Assembly: GCA_035399665.1 (NCBI GenBank)
Contig: DAOPJM010000007.1
Span: forward strand, 1 to 64,000
Length of the DNA stretch: 64,000 bases
Direction of reading: 5' to 3'
From: DAOPJM01 sp035399665
Lineage (GTDB): Bacteria > Bacillota > Clostridia > Christensenellales > CAG-138
Part shown: positions 34,874 through 44,445 of the stretch, in pieces
Numbering within the stretch: the first letter of the stretch is position 1
How the letters are laid out: every line of letters starts with the position of its first letter
Made by a program: the position numbers and the translations under genes
The notes under the pieces: model-generated
What the model was told of the DNA's origin: nothing
What the model saw: only the letters and a program-made list of their open reading frames with translations
The model's database searches: none

Positions 34874-36067
34874 CTAAAAATTCAGCTCCGGAGTACCTTT
34901 CAGCACATTGAACCAGTATAGGTACTTCCTTGCTCCAAACCCGAACTTTCCGTGTATCTCCCAATTGTCTGTGTCGGTGCTGAAGATGAGTCTTCGGCTG
35001 CCCGCGGCCGACATTCCGTTGATCTGTCCCAGCTCGAAGAAACGCCCCGCCATATTAAGCCCTCTTCTGTCCATGGTAAGCCTGCCCTCGCAAACCTTCT
35101 TGGGGCGCTCAGAGTCCCTTACGCTCCACAGCTCTATCCTTTCTTCCTTATCATTAGATTCATCAACAAAGCCAAGTGTCGGGTCTTTATCTGCGCGGCT
35201 CAAAAATTCCTTCCATTGCCAAGCGTCCCATGTGGGTATATCCGAAAACCTCGTCCCCGTTATATTGCCCTCCGCAGTATACACAGCCTTCATACCGCAA
35301 TCGCATTCCAATACATTATCGTGGCTTCTCATTGTCCCTATCCTGCCGCACTCGGGACAGATAAACAGCAGGCATTCAAGCTTCTCCGCCAAACGCTTTC
35401 CGCGAAACGCGACACGATCCTTCTGCTGTCTCTTGTAAGCGTCCTCATAGAGGTCCTCGTTGATATGCGCGTTGACCTCCTCGATGCTCATGGTCTTGAG
35501 CTGTTCGGGGGTGTAGACGTTGACGACCCTGCCGCGCATCTTACCCCTTCTTATCGTCTTGCTCCAACGCGGCGAGGTGAAGTACCCTCCCTGAACGTTG
35601 TATGTTACCAGAGCCGCTCCGCAAATCTTGGCTAATTTGCCCGTAGCCTTTGGTATAGGTGTGGTTTTGCCCACGAACGAGCGGTTGCCCTCGGCAAAAA
35701 TACAGACGTTCTTACCGCTCTTGAGCGTTCGAATTATATCCATAACGGTCGAGGACGCAAGCTGCCCCTTCATCCTTGCAATGGGAGCGAACGCCCATTT
35801 GAGCAGCCTTGCGGTGAAATTGTTCCTCAGAACATGTTCGCTGGCGACAAAATACATCTGCTCCTTAAAGCTCAGCGCCACAAGAGCGGGATCCAAGTCG
35901 GTATTGTGGTTTGAAAGCACCAAGTAATTGCTCACCATCTCGGGTGCAGGCGTACATTCATACGCGAACATCCTTCTCAGAGCGCCGCCCAAGGTTACAA
36001 ACAAAAAGCGGTATATCCTCTTATGCCTTCGAAAATCCTTCTCGGTGTTCTTTGTCTTTGTCGTCAT
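34874..36067 (-). CDS. PlsC-like acyltransferase with C-terminal zinc-ribbon segment
   Basis: The 397-residue protein has an acyl-acceptor domain with the HX4D motif in SNHNTDLD and the FAEGNRSF substrate motif, as in 1-acylglycerol-3-phosphate acyltransferases. Residues about 235-265 add a CPECG...CDCG zinc ribbon, and the last 130 residues form a further domain of unknown role. Length exceeds PlsC (about 240). Acceptor is unknown. GAGG precedes the ATG. It is 33 bases downstream of the aminotransferase and may be the end of the purine operon. Confidence 0.75.
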   Translation of the reverse strand: MTTKTKNTEKDFRRHKRIYRFLFVTLGGALRRMFAYECTPAPEMVSNYLVLSNHNTDLDPALVALSFKEQMYFVASEHVLRNNFTARLLKWAFAPIARMKGQLASSTVMDIIRTLKSGKNVCIFAEGNRSFVGKTTPIPKATGKLAKICGAALVTYNVQGGYFTSPRWSKTIRRGKMRGRVVNVYTPEQLKTMSIEEVNAHINEDLYEDAYKRQQKDRVAFRGKRLAEKLECLLFICPECGRIGTMRSHDNVLECDCGMKAVYTAEGNITGTRFSDIPTWDAWQWKEFLSRADKDPTLGFVDESNDKEERIELWSVRDSERPKKVCEGRLTMDRRGLNMAGRFFELGQINGMSAAGSRRLIFSTDTDNWEIHGKFGFGARKYLYWFNVLKGTPELNF

Positions 36068-36100
36068 GCCCTGCCTCGAAAAACCTTATCCTATCCTTTG

Positions 36101-37372
36101 TCAGCTCTTTGCCAGTTGTTCGAGCGCCGCGAGCCTTGCCGCTATGCACAGCACCTTTGCCGCCTGCTTCACATCATCAAGCTGAGCGTATGAGGGAGCG
36201 ATTCGCAGATTGCTGTCCTCGGGGTCTTCCCCGCCTGGGTAGGTCGCGCCCGCTGCCGTGAGCTTGACGCCCGCGTCTAAACAGAGCTTCGCTACCCGCT
36301 TCGCAGTATGCGGCATCACATAAAGGCTGACGAAGTATCCGCCCTTGGGGTCATGCCAATGCGCTATGCCGCGAGGGGCAAGCTGCAAATTCAGCTCCGA
36401 TATGACCGCCTCGAACTTGGGTCTTAATATCTCGGCGTGCTTGGCCATATGCTTGACCGTCGTCGCCTTATCCTTCAAAAAGCGCACATGCGCCAGCTCC
36501 ATAAGCTTGCTGTAACTGATTATTTGAGCGCCCGCAAGCTTCTTGTACCAAGCGATATTGTCCTGTGAGCCTGCAATCGCGGATATACCGCTGCCCGCAT
36601 AGGTGACCTTTGAAGTCGAAGCGAACTCAAATACCCTGTCGGCGTTTCCCGATTCGGCGCACAGGCTGATGATGCTGGGCAGATATGCCGGCTCGCCATA
36701 GAGGGAATGTACGCAGTAGGCGTTGTCCCACATGATAAGGAAGTCAGGTTCCGCGGTCTTCATGGACGCGAAGCGTTTGCAGGTCTCCTCGCTGTACACA
36801 AAGCCATCGGGATTGCTGTACTTGGGAACGCACCAAATGCCCTTCACGCCCTTCTCATTGGCGTACTTCTCAACCAAATCCATGTCCGGGCCATCCTCGG
36901 TCATGGGAATCGGTATCATCTCAAAGCCGAACGAACGATTGATGGTAAAGTGGCGATCGTAGCCCGGAACGGGACACATGAAGCGGATATGCTCCTCCCT
37001 ATCCCACGGGCGAACGCTCATTGGCAGTCCGAAAACCATGGCTTTGCTGATGAGGTCATACATCATGGCAAGGCTTGCGCTTCCGCCTATGAATACCTGC
37101 TCAGGCTTGCAGTCCAAAAGCTCCGCAAAGAGCTTCTTGGTGGAAGGCAGACCGCCGAGCATACCGTAGTTGCGCACATCCACGCCATCCATGACAAAGT
37201 CGTTGTTGATTGTTGCAAACATCCCATCCGAAAGGTCAAGCTGCTCCGTGGCGGGCTTGCCCCTCGTTAGATCCAGCGACAGCTTAAGCGCGCAGATCTC
37301 ATCGTACTCTTTCCTTGTTGCTTCCAATTCGGAAGTCAATTCCGCAGTTGTCAGATTACCGTACTCCTTCAC
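36101..37372 (-). CDS. Aspartate aminotransferase-like enzyme (class Ic, MocR-type)
   Basis: The 423-residue PLP enzyme matches the Asp_aminotransf (Aminotran_MocR, PF12897) group, known from Corynebacterium AspT. Visible are LTRGKPATEQLDLS, GGSASLAMMYDL, PVPGYDRHF, VPKYSNPDGF and the Schiff-base lysine in FASTSKVTYAGSG. The start is GTG with GGGGG upstream, two bases after the xdhC stop. The family makes aspartate from oxaloacetate and glutamate; why it sits in a purine operon is unclear. Confidence 0.85.
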   Translation of the reverse strand: MKEYGNLTTAELTSELEATRKEYDEICALKLSLDLTRGKPATEQLDLSDGMFATINNDFVMDGVDVRNYGMLGGLPSTKKLFAELLDCKPEQVFIGGSASLAMMYDLISKAMVFGLPMSVRPWDREEHIRFMCPVPGYDRHFTINRSFGFEMIPIPMTEDGPDMDLVEKYANEKGVKGIWCVPKYSNPDGFVYSEETCKRFASMKTAEPDFLIMWDNAYCVHSLYGEPAYLPSIISLCAESGNADRVFEFASTSKVTYAGSGISAIAGSQDNIAWYKKLAGAQIISYSKLMELAHVRFLKDKATTVKHMAKHAEILRPKFEAVISELNLQLAPRGIAHWHDPKGGYFVSLYVMPHTAKRVAKLCLDAGVKLTAAGATYPGGEDPEDSNLRIAPSYAQLDDVKQAAKVLCIAARLAALEQLAKS

Positions 37373-37374
37373 TT

Positions 37375-37854
37375 CTAAACCCCCAATCGTTTTTTCATTG
37401 TTTTCTCAACAGCGTTGAGTATGTTCTCATATCCCGTACAGCGGCACAGATGTCCTGACAGAAGTTTCTTTAGCTCCTCCCTCGTATACAGCTTTCCGCT
37501 TTCGAGTATCTCCACGGCGCTCATGATGAAGCCCGGCGTGCAGAAACCGCATTGCACCGCCGCCTCGTCCACAAAGGCCTGTTGAATGTCGGACAGCTCC
37601 CCATTGGGTCCTAAGAGGCTTTCAAGCGTCCTTATGCTCTTGCCCTCCGCCCATACCGCAAGGTATATGCAGGAGTTGTAACATTCGCCGTCGATTATGA
37701 CGTTGCACGCGCCGCACTCCCCGACCTCACAGCCCTTCTTTACGGAGGTCAATCGGTAGTCGTTTCTGAGCATATCGGTGAGTGACGCTCTAACATCAAC
37801 CACGGTGGTGGTCGGTATGCCATTGATGGTACATTTGATTATCTTGGTTTGCAT
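37375..37854 (-). CDS. xdhC: Xanthine dehydrogenase-type 2Fe-2S subunit
   Basis: The 159-residue subunit has a plant-ferredoxin-type cluster site (Cys42, Cys47, Cys50, Cys62) and a second [2Fe-2S] site (Cys102, Cys105, Cys137, Cys139; QCGFCTPG and HLCRCTGY). It passes electrons from the molybdenum cofactor to FAD. Its ATG overlaps the xdhB stop by one base, so the two are translationally coupled. Confidence 0.92.
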   Translation of the reverse strand: MQTKIIKCTINGIPTTTVVDVRASLTDMLRNDYRLTSVKKGCEVGECGACNVIIDGECYNSCIYLAVWAEGKSIRTLESLLGPNGELSDIQQAFVDEAAVQCGFCTPGFIMSAVEILESGKLYTREELKKLLSGHLCRCTGYENILNAVEKTMKKRLGV

Positions 37855-38735
37855 TACAGTTCACCTCCCGCCAGGATGATAGCTTGGGTCAAGGCTCGTT
37901 TTGCAAGCTCGTGTGCAAGCTGAACGCGGAACTCCTTGGTGGCGCGCCAGCTTGTACGCGGATTGACGTCGTTTAGTGCGGCGTTCGCGAACTCCATAAC
38001 CGTCTCGTTGGAAACCGACTTGCCCTTGGCGGCGGCCTCCGCTGAGTATGCGCGCATCGGGATAGGTCCCGCGACGCCATAACCTATCCTTGCCCGCTCT
38101 ATCATCTTCTTGTCGTCGGACAGCACGACGTTCACGGAACAGCCCGTGGTCGCTATGTCCATGGCGTTCCGCATCGCGTACTTTATGTAATGTCCGAAAC
38201 AGTTTTCATAGCTTTCCTTTGGAATGAGTATCGCCGTAAGCAGCTCCTCGTGTGTTAACGCGGTCTTGCCGGCGGAGATATAGTGGTCCTTTATGGGAAC
38301 GCGCCTCACACCCTCGGGACCCGTATACTCCATGACCGCCTCATAAGCGGTCAGGGTGGACGCCGAGTCCGCGCTCGTTACGCCGTTTGAGACGTTACCG
38401 CCTATGGTGCCGATATTGCGTATCTGCGGGCCTCCCACCATGTCCACGGCTTCGCCCAAAACCTTAATATACTTGTTTATGAGCGGGTCGCGGGTGATGT
38501 GGGAAAAGCTCGTCAGAGGGAGTATCCGAAGCGTTCCGTCGTCGTCCATCGACACTCCGCGAAGGGCGTCGATGCCATAAATGCTCACAAGCTCGCTTCC
38601 CGCAAGCCTGCCCTCGCGCATTTGAATAAGCACGTCACTGCCGCCTGCGATGATCTTCGCCTTCGGGTGCGCCATCAGCAGCGTTACGGCTTCCTCTACC
38701 GAGTTTGCTTCATATAATGCCTTAATGTCGTACAT
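37854..38735 (-). CDS. xdhB: Xanthine dehydrogenase-type FAD subunit
   Basis: The 293-residue subunit has the FAD-binding IIAGGSDVLIQMREG loop and IRNIGTIGGNVSNG, hallmarks of the CoxM/XdhB family, and a C-terminal CO-dehydrogenase-flavoprotein domain. It completes the three-subunit molybdenum hydroxylase with the flanking genes. GGAGG precedes the ATG. Confidence 0.92.
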   Translation of the reverse strand: MYDIKALYEANSVEEAVTLLMAHPKAKIIAGGSDVLIQMREGRLAGSELVSIYGIDALRGVSMDDDGTLRILPLTSFSHITRDPLINKYIKVLGEAVDMVGGPQIRNIGTIGGNVSNGVTSADSASTLTAYEAVMEYTGPEGVRRVPIKDHYISAGKTALTHEELLTAILIPKESYENCFGHYIKYAMRNAMDIATTGCSVNVVLSDDKKMIERARIGYGVAGPIPMRAYSAEAAAKGKSVSNETVMEFANAALNDVNPRTSWRATKEFRVQLAHELAKRALTQAIILAGGEL

Positions 38736-38744
38736 AGAGCCTCC

Positions 38745-41030
38745 TTACAGCAGCCCTTCCTCACGGAAGCGGGCGAAAAGCGTATGCGGATTCAGCGGAG
38801 CCTTGTTGACGGAAACGCCTGTCGCCATCAGTACCGCGTTTCGAATGGCGGGCGCGCCGGGGACAGCGGGCGGTTCACCCAAGGCCTTCGTACCGAACGC
38901 GCTCGTAGGTTCGTAGTTCTCCACGAATTCAGCCTCCAGATGCGGATGATCCATCATGGTGGAGAGCTTGTAATCCAAAAGGTTGTTGTTCAATACCCTT
39001 CCAGTCTTGGGATCAAGTATCATCTGTTCGGAAAGGCCATAGCCTATCGCCATGCTCATGCCGCCGTGTACCTGCGCCTCCGCAAGAGCAGGGTTAATCA
39101 ATCTGCCGCAGTCATGAACATTTACGATATTCAGCAGCTTCACCTTGCACAGCGGGATATCGACCTCGACCTCGGCGAAGGAGCAGCCGAACGAATAGGC
39201 GTTGCTCTTGACCTGATAGGTGGATTCGGCGGTCATATGCTCGCTGTGCGTGAGGCTGTACAAAGCCTCGGTCGCAAGCTCGGCAAGGCTGATTTGTACG
39301 GCGTTATCGGACTTTCTGACTATATTTCCGTCTACTATATCAAGGTTGTCAACCTGCATTCTGCAAAGCTCATGGGCGTAAGCGAGTATGCGATCCTTCA
39401 ACAATGAAGCGGTCTGCATTATGGAAAAGCCACCGACATAGGTCTGTCTTGAAGCGTATGCGCCTGTTCCGAATGGCGTAACGTCAGTGTCCTGCCGGGA
39501 GATCATATGAACCTTATCGAAGGGTATCCCCAAAACCTCTGCCGTCATCTGAGCAAAAGCGGTGTCCGCGCCCTGCCCTATCTCGGTTTCGGCAAGCTGA
39601 ACCTGTACTGAGCCATCCTGGTTAAGTACCATGCGCGACGAGGAGCTTTCAAGCGAAATCGGCCAAACAGCCGTGTTGTACCAGAATATGCTCATGCCGA
39701 TGCCCCGCCGAATATCGCCCGTTTGGTTCGCGTATTTCTTGCGCTTCTCGTCCCAATGTATGTACGCCTTGCCCTTTTCAATACACTGATTTAGGCTGTC
39801 GAAGTAGTTGACATTCTTGGAGAAGCCGTCCGTGTAGCCGACAGGCATCATGTTCTTGCGTCTGAACTCTATTGGGTCGAAGCCCATGCCGTGAACTATG
39901 TCCTCGATATGGCTTTCAAGCGCGAAGGTGATCTGCGGTATGCCGTAGCCGCGCATGGCTCCCGCCACGGGACTGTTGGTAAATACCGTATACGCGTCGC
40001 ACTTGCACGCCGTACCCGTCTTGTATATCTGGCGGAAAGCAGAGGTGCCTTTGGCCATTATGCCGTGGCCGTGCGAAGCGTAAGCGCCTTGGTTGGAATA
40101 CGCTTCCATCTTCCTTGCGACAAGCGTTCCGTCAGCGCTGACATAGCTTGTGAAATGGAACTTTATGGCGTGGCGCACTCGGTTTGAAACGAATGTTTCC
40201 TCCCTCGAAACGTCAAGCTTTACAAGCCTTCCGCCAAGCTGTTGACAAACCCACGCGCACAGAGGCTCATACAGCGCGTCCTGCTTGTTGCCGAAGCCGC
40301 CGCCGATATAGGGCTTGATAAGACGGACATTACCCCAAGGTATGCCCAAGGCCTGTCCCACAACCCTGCGAACGATGTGCGGAATCTGAGTGGACGAGGT
40401 AACGACCATCTTACCCGCTTCCTCTTTGGCAAAGCAAATGAAGTTCTCAATATGGCAATGCTGCACCATGGGGGTTTCGTACCAACCCTCAAAGCGCGTC
40501 AAGCCTTCCTGTTTGATGGCGGCCTCATAGTCGCCGTCCTCATAGGATGTGGTTCCAAGTATGTTATGGGGGAAACGCTCATGCAGCTGCGGAGCGCCAT
40601 CCTTGACCGCTTCAATTGGGTCCAAGACGAAGGGCAAAACATCATACTCCACCTTCACAAGCCTTGCGGCGCGGGCTGCCGCAATCTCGTCTCTTGCGAC
40701 TACCGCCGCGACGTCGTCCCCATAGAAACGTACCCTGTCAGTCAAAACGAGCCTGTCCGCAACGTCCTGATGATGCGGGTCGGTAGACCACGGATGCCCC
40801 GCCGTCGGAAAATAGTACTTGGGCGCGTCAAAGCAGGTAAACACCTTTACTACGCCTTCAACCTGCATAGCTTCGGAAATGTCTATGCTTTTGACAATTC
40901 CGTTGGCTATGGTGGAGTGTACGATCTTGATTATCAGCGCGCCCTTGTCCGCCAAATCGTCGGTGTACATGGCTCTGCCTGTCACCTTGTCGGGCGCATC
41001 GACCCTTGGGACGCTCTTGCCTACTATCAT
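38745..41030 (-). CDS. xdhA: Xanthine dehydrogenase-type molybdopterin subunit
   Basis: The 761-residue catalytic subunit has the molybdopterin-contact loops GGGFGNKQ and AMRGYGIPQ, an EIGQGADT segment, and the catalytic-base glutamate Glu719 in KALGEPPAVPGAP. With xdhB and xdhC it would oxidise hypoxanthine or xanthine; the upstream adenine deaminase gene supports a purine substrate over other aldehydes or heterocycles. AGGAGG precedes the ATG. Molybdenum cofactor genes are not in the window. Confidence 0.9.
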   Translation of the reverse strand: MIVGKSVPRVDAPDKVTGRAMYTDDLADKGALIIKIVHSTIANGIVKSIDISEAMQVEGVVKVFTCFDAPKYYFPTAGHPWSTDPHHQDVADRLVLTDRVRFYGDDVAAVVARDEIAAARAARLVKVEYDVLPFVLDPIEAVKDGAPQLHERFPHNILGTTSYEDGDYEAAIKQEGLTRFEGWYETPMVQHCHIENFICFAKEEAGKMVVTSSTQIPHIVRRVVGQALGIPWGNVRLIKPYIGGGFGNKQDALYEPLCAWVCQQLGGRLVKLDVSREETFVSNRVRHAIKFHFTSYVSADGTLVARKMEAYSNQGAYASHGHGIMAKGTSAFRQIYKTGTACKCDAYTVFTNSPVAGAMRGYGIPQITFALESHIEDIVHGMGFDPIEFRRKNMMPVGYTDGFSKNVNYFDSLNQCIEKGKAYIHWDEKRKKYANQTGDIRRGIGMSIFWYNTAVWPISLESSSSRMVLNQDGSVQVQLAETEIGQGADTAFAQMTAEVLGIPFDKVHMISRQDTDVTPFGTGAYASRQTYVGGFSIMQTASLLKDRILAYAHELCRMQVDNLDIVDGNIVRKSDNAVQISLAELATEALYSLTHSEHMTAESTYQVKSNAYSFGCSFAEVEVDIPLCKVKLLNIVNVHDCGRLINPALAEAQVHGGMSMAIGYGLSEQMILDPKTGRVLNNNLLDYKLSTMMDHPHLEAEFVENYEPTSAFGTKALGEPPAVPGAPAIRNAVLMATGVSVNKAPLNPHTLFARFREEGLL

Positions 41031-41039
41031 ATTAACCTC

Positions 41040-42740
41040 CTACTCCTCATTATTTACAAATCGGGCGTTCACGACGTCGAATACACCCATGTCGGTAAGT
41101 CTCGCTTCGGGTATTACGGGCAGCGCCACAAACGAAAGCTTGACAAAGGGATCGGAGCCGTTCCATGAGCCTATCGTCTTGAGCTTGTTCAGTAAATCCT
41201 CCTGCCCCTTGATTATCTGTGCAAGCGGTGCGTCACTCATAAGCCCCGCTATGGGAAGCTGCAGCTTTGAAAGCACCTTGCTATTGTGAATGACCACGAA
41301 TCCCCCGCCGCATTCCTCTAAGGCATCTACGGCTTTGAGCATATCCGCGTCGTTGTCGCCAGCTACGATAAGGTTGTGGGAATCATGTCCCACGGTCGTG
41401 CCTATCGCGCCCTCATGCAGCCTTATCCCGCGCAGTACTCCAAGACCTATCTTGCCGCTGGCGTGGTGGCGTTCAAGTACCGCAAGCTTTAGGAGATCCT
41501 CGTTTGGCATGAACAACCCGTTCTCGGTCGGAACCTCCTCAAAGCTGAGCTTGGTGGTAAGTTCGTTGTCATCCATGCTTATCACGGGCGTGACGCCCTT
41601 CACCTCAAGGTCGAAGCAATTGGGTTTTCTTGCCGCCAAATGCACGCTGTTGTATATCTTTGGATCAGGCTTCAACACGCTGTCCGCGGCCGGCTTGAAC
41701 ACCTTGCCATCAGTCAAGACCATTTCCGCGTTGAAGTCCGTAAGGTTGTCAAACAATACCATGTCGGCATGATAGCCGGGAGCGATAGCACCTTTTCTTG
41801 TAAGCCCGTAGTTCTCCGCCGCGTTGATGGTACCCATCTGCACCGCCGCTATCGGGTCGATCCCGTTTGCCACGGCTCGCCTTAAAATGTAATTGATGTG
41901 ACCTTCCCTCTGTATGTTCTCAAGATGCTTATCATCGGTGCAGAACATCATGCGGTTGGTGGGCAAATGCTCCTTTGCTATCCTTGCCATGATGTCCTCT
42001 ATGCCCCTGCACGCGGAACCCAGCCTAAGCTGGATGTGCATACCTCGGCTCATCTTCTCGTAGACCTCCTCAAAGACGGTACACTCGTGGTCCGTCCTCG
42101 GCCCCGCCACGCAATAGGCGTTCAGCCTGTCGCCCATCAGCAGCGGTGCGTGACCGTCTATCGGACGATTGAAGAAGAGCTGAAGCTTGTCAAGTATCTC
42201 GCCCTCACCCGAAGTGGCGGAAATATAGTCCATAAGCTCCGCTAAGCCTATTACCCTTGGATGGTTCAAAAACTGCTCCATGTCGCGGGCGACTATCTTC
42301 GCGCCGCTCGTCTCAAAAGCGGTACACGGAACACATGAAGGTATCATGAAGAATACGGAAAGCGGAAGCCACTCGGTCTGGTCAAGCATATACTGAATGC
42401 CGTCTACTCCGCAGACGTTGGCTATCTCGTGCGGATCGGTTACAACGGATGTGGTTCCCTGCATTAGGACGCAGTCGGCGAATCGCGAGGGGTGCGCCAT
42501 GGATGATTCAATGTGTACATGAGCGTCGATAAGCCCCGGGCAAAGGTACTTGCCCTGCGCGTCGATCTCCTCCTTGCCCGAATAAGAGCCGACGCCCAGG
42601 ATGATTCCGTCCCTGACGGCAACGTCGCCGTGTTGAATCTGACCCGTGAATACGTTTACAATGTTAGCGTTCTTTATCACTAACGCCGCATTGCGATTTG
42701 CGGCATTCAAAATAGCATTGCGAAGTCTGGTCTTATCCAT
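41040..42740 (-). CDS. ade: Adenine deaminase
   Basis: The 566-residue amidohydrolase converts adenine to hypoxanthine and ammonia. It has the metal-binding DAHVHIESSM, TDPHEIANVCG, DGHAPLL and CTDDKH motifs and the C-terminal GHDSHNLIVAG of the Ade family. ATG 42740 is chosen because AAAGGAAGGTG precedes it; the further upstream frame includes the promoter. It is the first gene of the minus-strand purine operon; its product hypoxanthine would be the substrate of the xdh-encoded enzyme. Confidence 0.94.
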   Translation of the reverse strand: MDKTRLRNAILNAANRNAALVIKNANIVNVFTGQIQHGDVAVRDGIILGVGSYSGKEEIDAQGKYLCPGLIDAHVHIESSMAHPSRFADCVLMQGTTSVVTDPHEIANVCGVDGIQYMLDQTEWLPLSVFFMIPSCVPCTAFETSGAKIVARDMEQFLNHPRVIGLAELMDYISATSGEGEILDKLQLFFNRPIDGHAPLLMGDRLNAYCVAGPRTDHECTVFEEVYEKMSRGMHIQLRLGSACRGIEDIMARIAKEHLPTNRMMFCTDDKHLENIQREGHINYILRRAVANGIDPIAAVQMGTINAAENYGLTRKGAIAPGYHADMVLFDNLTDFNAEMVLTDGKVFKPAADSVLKPDPKIYNSVHLAARKPNCFDLEVKGVTPVISMDDNELTTKLSFEEVPTENGLFMPNEDLLKLAVLERHHASGKIGLGVLRGIRLHEGAIGTTVGHDSHNLIVAGDNDADMLKAVDALEECGGGFVVIHNSKVLSKLQLPIAGLMSDAPLAQIIKGQEDLLNKLKTIGSWNGSDPFVKLSFVALPVIPEARLTDMGVFDVVNARFVNNEE

Positions 42741-42762
42741 TATATTCACCTTCCTTTTGAGC

Positions 42763-42771
42763 AGTATACCA
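42763..42771 (-). promoter_or_regulatory. Extended -10 promoter of the ade-xdh operon
   Basis: On the minus strand TGGTATACT is an extended -10 element; the -35 is poor. The leader is about 16 bases, so no purine riboswitch can fit between promoter and gene. Confidence 0.6.
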
Positions 42772-42960
42772 CACCACACGCGATAATGGAAGAGGTTTTT
42801 GGTAAAACTCGTCCGACTATGTATTATTTCCCGTTCTATTCACATTGCCGCCACAGAAAAAGCCTAATGCAAAAGTATCAGTTATGGTACTCTTTTCGAC
42901 CGCTTTTGACAGGATTATGTAGAATAATCTCATTTCTTTCCAAATTCATGTAAAAACACG
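42772..42960. other. Intergenic stretch between two divergent promoters
   Basis: The full ade-symporter gap is about 350 bases. Apart from the ade promoter at its left and the symporter promoter and leader at its right, I see no conserved RNA, no convincing ORF and no strong repeat here. Regulators of either operon could bind in this stretch. Confidence 0.5.
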
Positions 42961-42989
42961 TTGACAATATATCAAAATTGTGTAATAAT
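42961..42989 (+). promoter_or_regulatory. Promoter of the symporter gene
   Basis: TTGACA, a 16-base spacer and TAATAAT. The leader is about 95 bases and holds a small TTCG/CGAA hairpin before AAGGAGAAGGGG. Confidence 0.75.
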
Positions 42990-43089
42990 TGTGACAAGCA
43001 ACATTCGGAAGGCATAACGGGGGAAGTGTTTTTCGGTCGTTCCTCTGCATATCTTTTCGAATAAGCGAATAACAAAAGGAGAAGGGGAA

Positions 43090-44331
43090 ATGGAAAAAAC
43101 TGGAAAGAAGAAGTTTAAAATGACCCTGTCGCTATGGATTTTCGTAGCGATGGTCGCAGGTATCATCGCGGGTATCTGCCTCACCTCACAAGCGGCTTTT
43201 GTGTCAACATACATCAAGCCGTTCGGTACTATCTTTGTTAATCTGCTCAAATTCATCGTTGTTCCCGTCGTACTGCTCTCCATCATCTGCGGCATGATTC
43301 AGATGAAGGACATCAAAAAGGTCGGTTCTATCGGTTGGAAAACCATAGTCTACTACCTTGCGACAACGGCTATCGCTATCGTCATCGGCTTAATCTTCGC
43401 CAACGTCTTCAAGGGCGTATTCCCGAAGCTGGCCACGACTGACCTTGTTTACGAGGCCAAGACAGCCAACTTCATGGACACCATCGTTGCCATATTCCCG
43501 TCCAACCTCTGGAACTCGCTGGTAAGCGCCAACATGCTGCAGGTCATCGTTATCGCTCTGCTGTTGGGCTCCGGCGTGCTGCTTGCCGGTGAGAAGGGTC
43601 TGACTGCCAAGAACGTATTTGAGAGCCTCAACGAAGTCATTAACAAGGTTCTTATGTTCATCATCAAGCTCACGCCCATCGGCGTATTCTGCCTGATGAC
43701 CGACACCGTCGCCAGCAATGGCCCGAAGATTCTGACCTCTCTTGCCATCGTTTTGGGCGTCGCGTATCTTGCGTACATCGTACACCTGCTGCTCACCTAC
43801 TCGCTGTCCGTCAAGTTCCTGGGCGGTCTGAACCCGTGGAAGTTCCTCAAGGGCATGATTCCCGCGATGATCTTCGCATTCACCTCGACCTCCTCCGTCG
43901 CCACGCTGCCCCTCACCAAGGAGTGTACCGACAATCTCGGAGCCGATCCTGAATACAGCTCGTTCATCCTCCCGCTCGGCGCGACAATCAATATGGACGG
44001 TACCGCCATCTACATGGGCGTCGCCTCCGTCTTTATCGCCTGCTGCTACGGCATTGAGCTGACCATAGGGCAGATGCTCATGATTATCATCACCGCAACG
44101 CTGGCTTCCATCGGAACAGCGGGCGTATCCGGCGCGGGCGTGATCATGCTTGCCATGGTTTTACAGAGTGTCAACCTGCCCGTCGAAGGCATAGCGCTTA
44201 TCATAGGTATCGACAAACTGTTCGACATGGGCCGCACAACGCTGAACATCGTCGGCGACGCAACCTGCGCCATCTTCGTAACGAGAGCGGAGGAAAAGAA
44301 AGCCGCAAGACTCGCCAAGAAGAACGCATAG
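43090..44331 (+). CDS. Dicarboxylate/amino acid:cation symporter (DAACS, GltP-like)
   Basis: The 413-residue membrane protein has eight helices and two re-entrant loops of the glutamate transporter fold. Signatures are TSTSSVATLP (HP1 serine-rich loop), PLGATINMDGTAIY (TM7 NMDGT cation site) and NIVGDATCAI (TM8). It imports glutamate, aspartate, serine/threonine or C4-dicarboxylates with Na+ or H+; substrate is not resolved. It is monocistronic, with its own promoter and terminator. Confidence 0.92.
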   Translation: MEKTGKKKFKMTLSLWIFVAMVAGIIAGICLTSQAAFVSTYIKPFGTIFVNLLKFIVVPVVLLSIICGMIQMKDIKKVGSIGWKTIVYYLATTAIAIVIGLIFANVFKGVFPKLATTDLVYEAKTANFMDTIVAIFPSNLWNSLVSANMLQVIVIALLLGSGVLLAGEKGLTAKNVFESLNEVINKVLMFIIKLTPIGVFCLMTDTVASNGPKILTSLAIVLGVAYLAYIVHLLLTYSLSVKFLGGLNPWKFLKGMIPAMIFAFTSTSSVATLPLTKECTDNLGADPEYSSFILPLGATINMDGTAIYMGVASVFIACCYGIELTIGQMLMIIITATLASIGTAGVSGAGVIMLAMVLQSVNLPVEGIALIIGIDKLFDMGRTTLNIVGDATCAIFVTRAEEKKAARLAKKNA

Positions 44332-44364
44332 CGTTCGAGAATCCAAAGACCGAAAACAAGCTTC

Positions 44365-44400
44365 AAAAGCCATCCTGTAAGGGGTGGCTTTTGTCTTGTC
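44365..44400 (+). terminator. Terminator after the symporter
   Basis: AAAAGCCA / TGGCTTTT stem with an inner CC/GG extension and T-rich TTGTCTTGTC tail, which overlaps the next promoter's -35. Confidence 0.8.
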
Positions 44401-44424
44401 AAAAGCATCAAGGTATGTTATTAT
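44396..44424 (+). promoter_or_regulatory. Promoter of the PAP2/pepF/GH36 operon
   Basis: TTGTCA, a 17-base spacer and TATTAT with TG one base before the -10. A GGGAGGTGG ribosome site follows. Confidence 0.7.
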
Positions 44425-44445
44425 CATGTAAACGGGAGGTGGCTT

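Noticed and set aside
42809..42822. A GTCCGACTATG-like string reminiscent of the 3' part of a purine riboswitch near the ade operon
   Set aside because: The other conserved parts (ATA...TATGG and TTTCTACC) and the pairing P1 strands are absent, it lies upstream of the ade promoter, and it is on the wrong strand for ade.
42878..43075. 65-codon minus-strand ORF in the ade-symporter gap
   Set aside because: It overlaps the symporter promoter and leader, has no convincing ribosome site and resembles no family.
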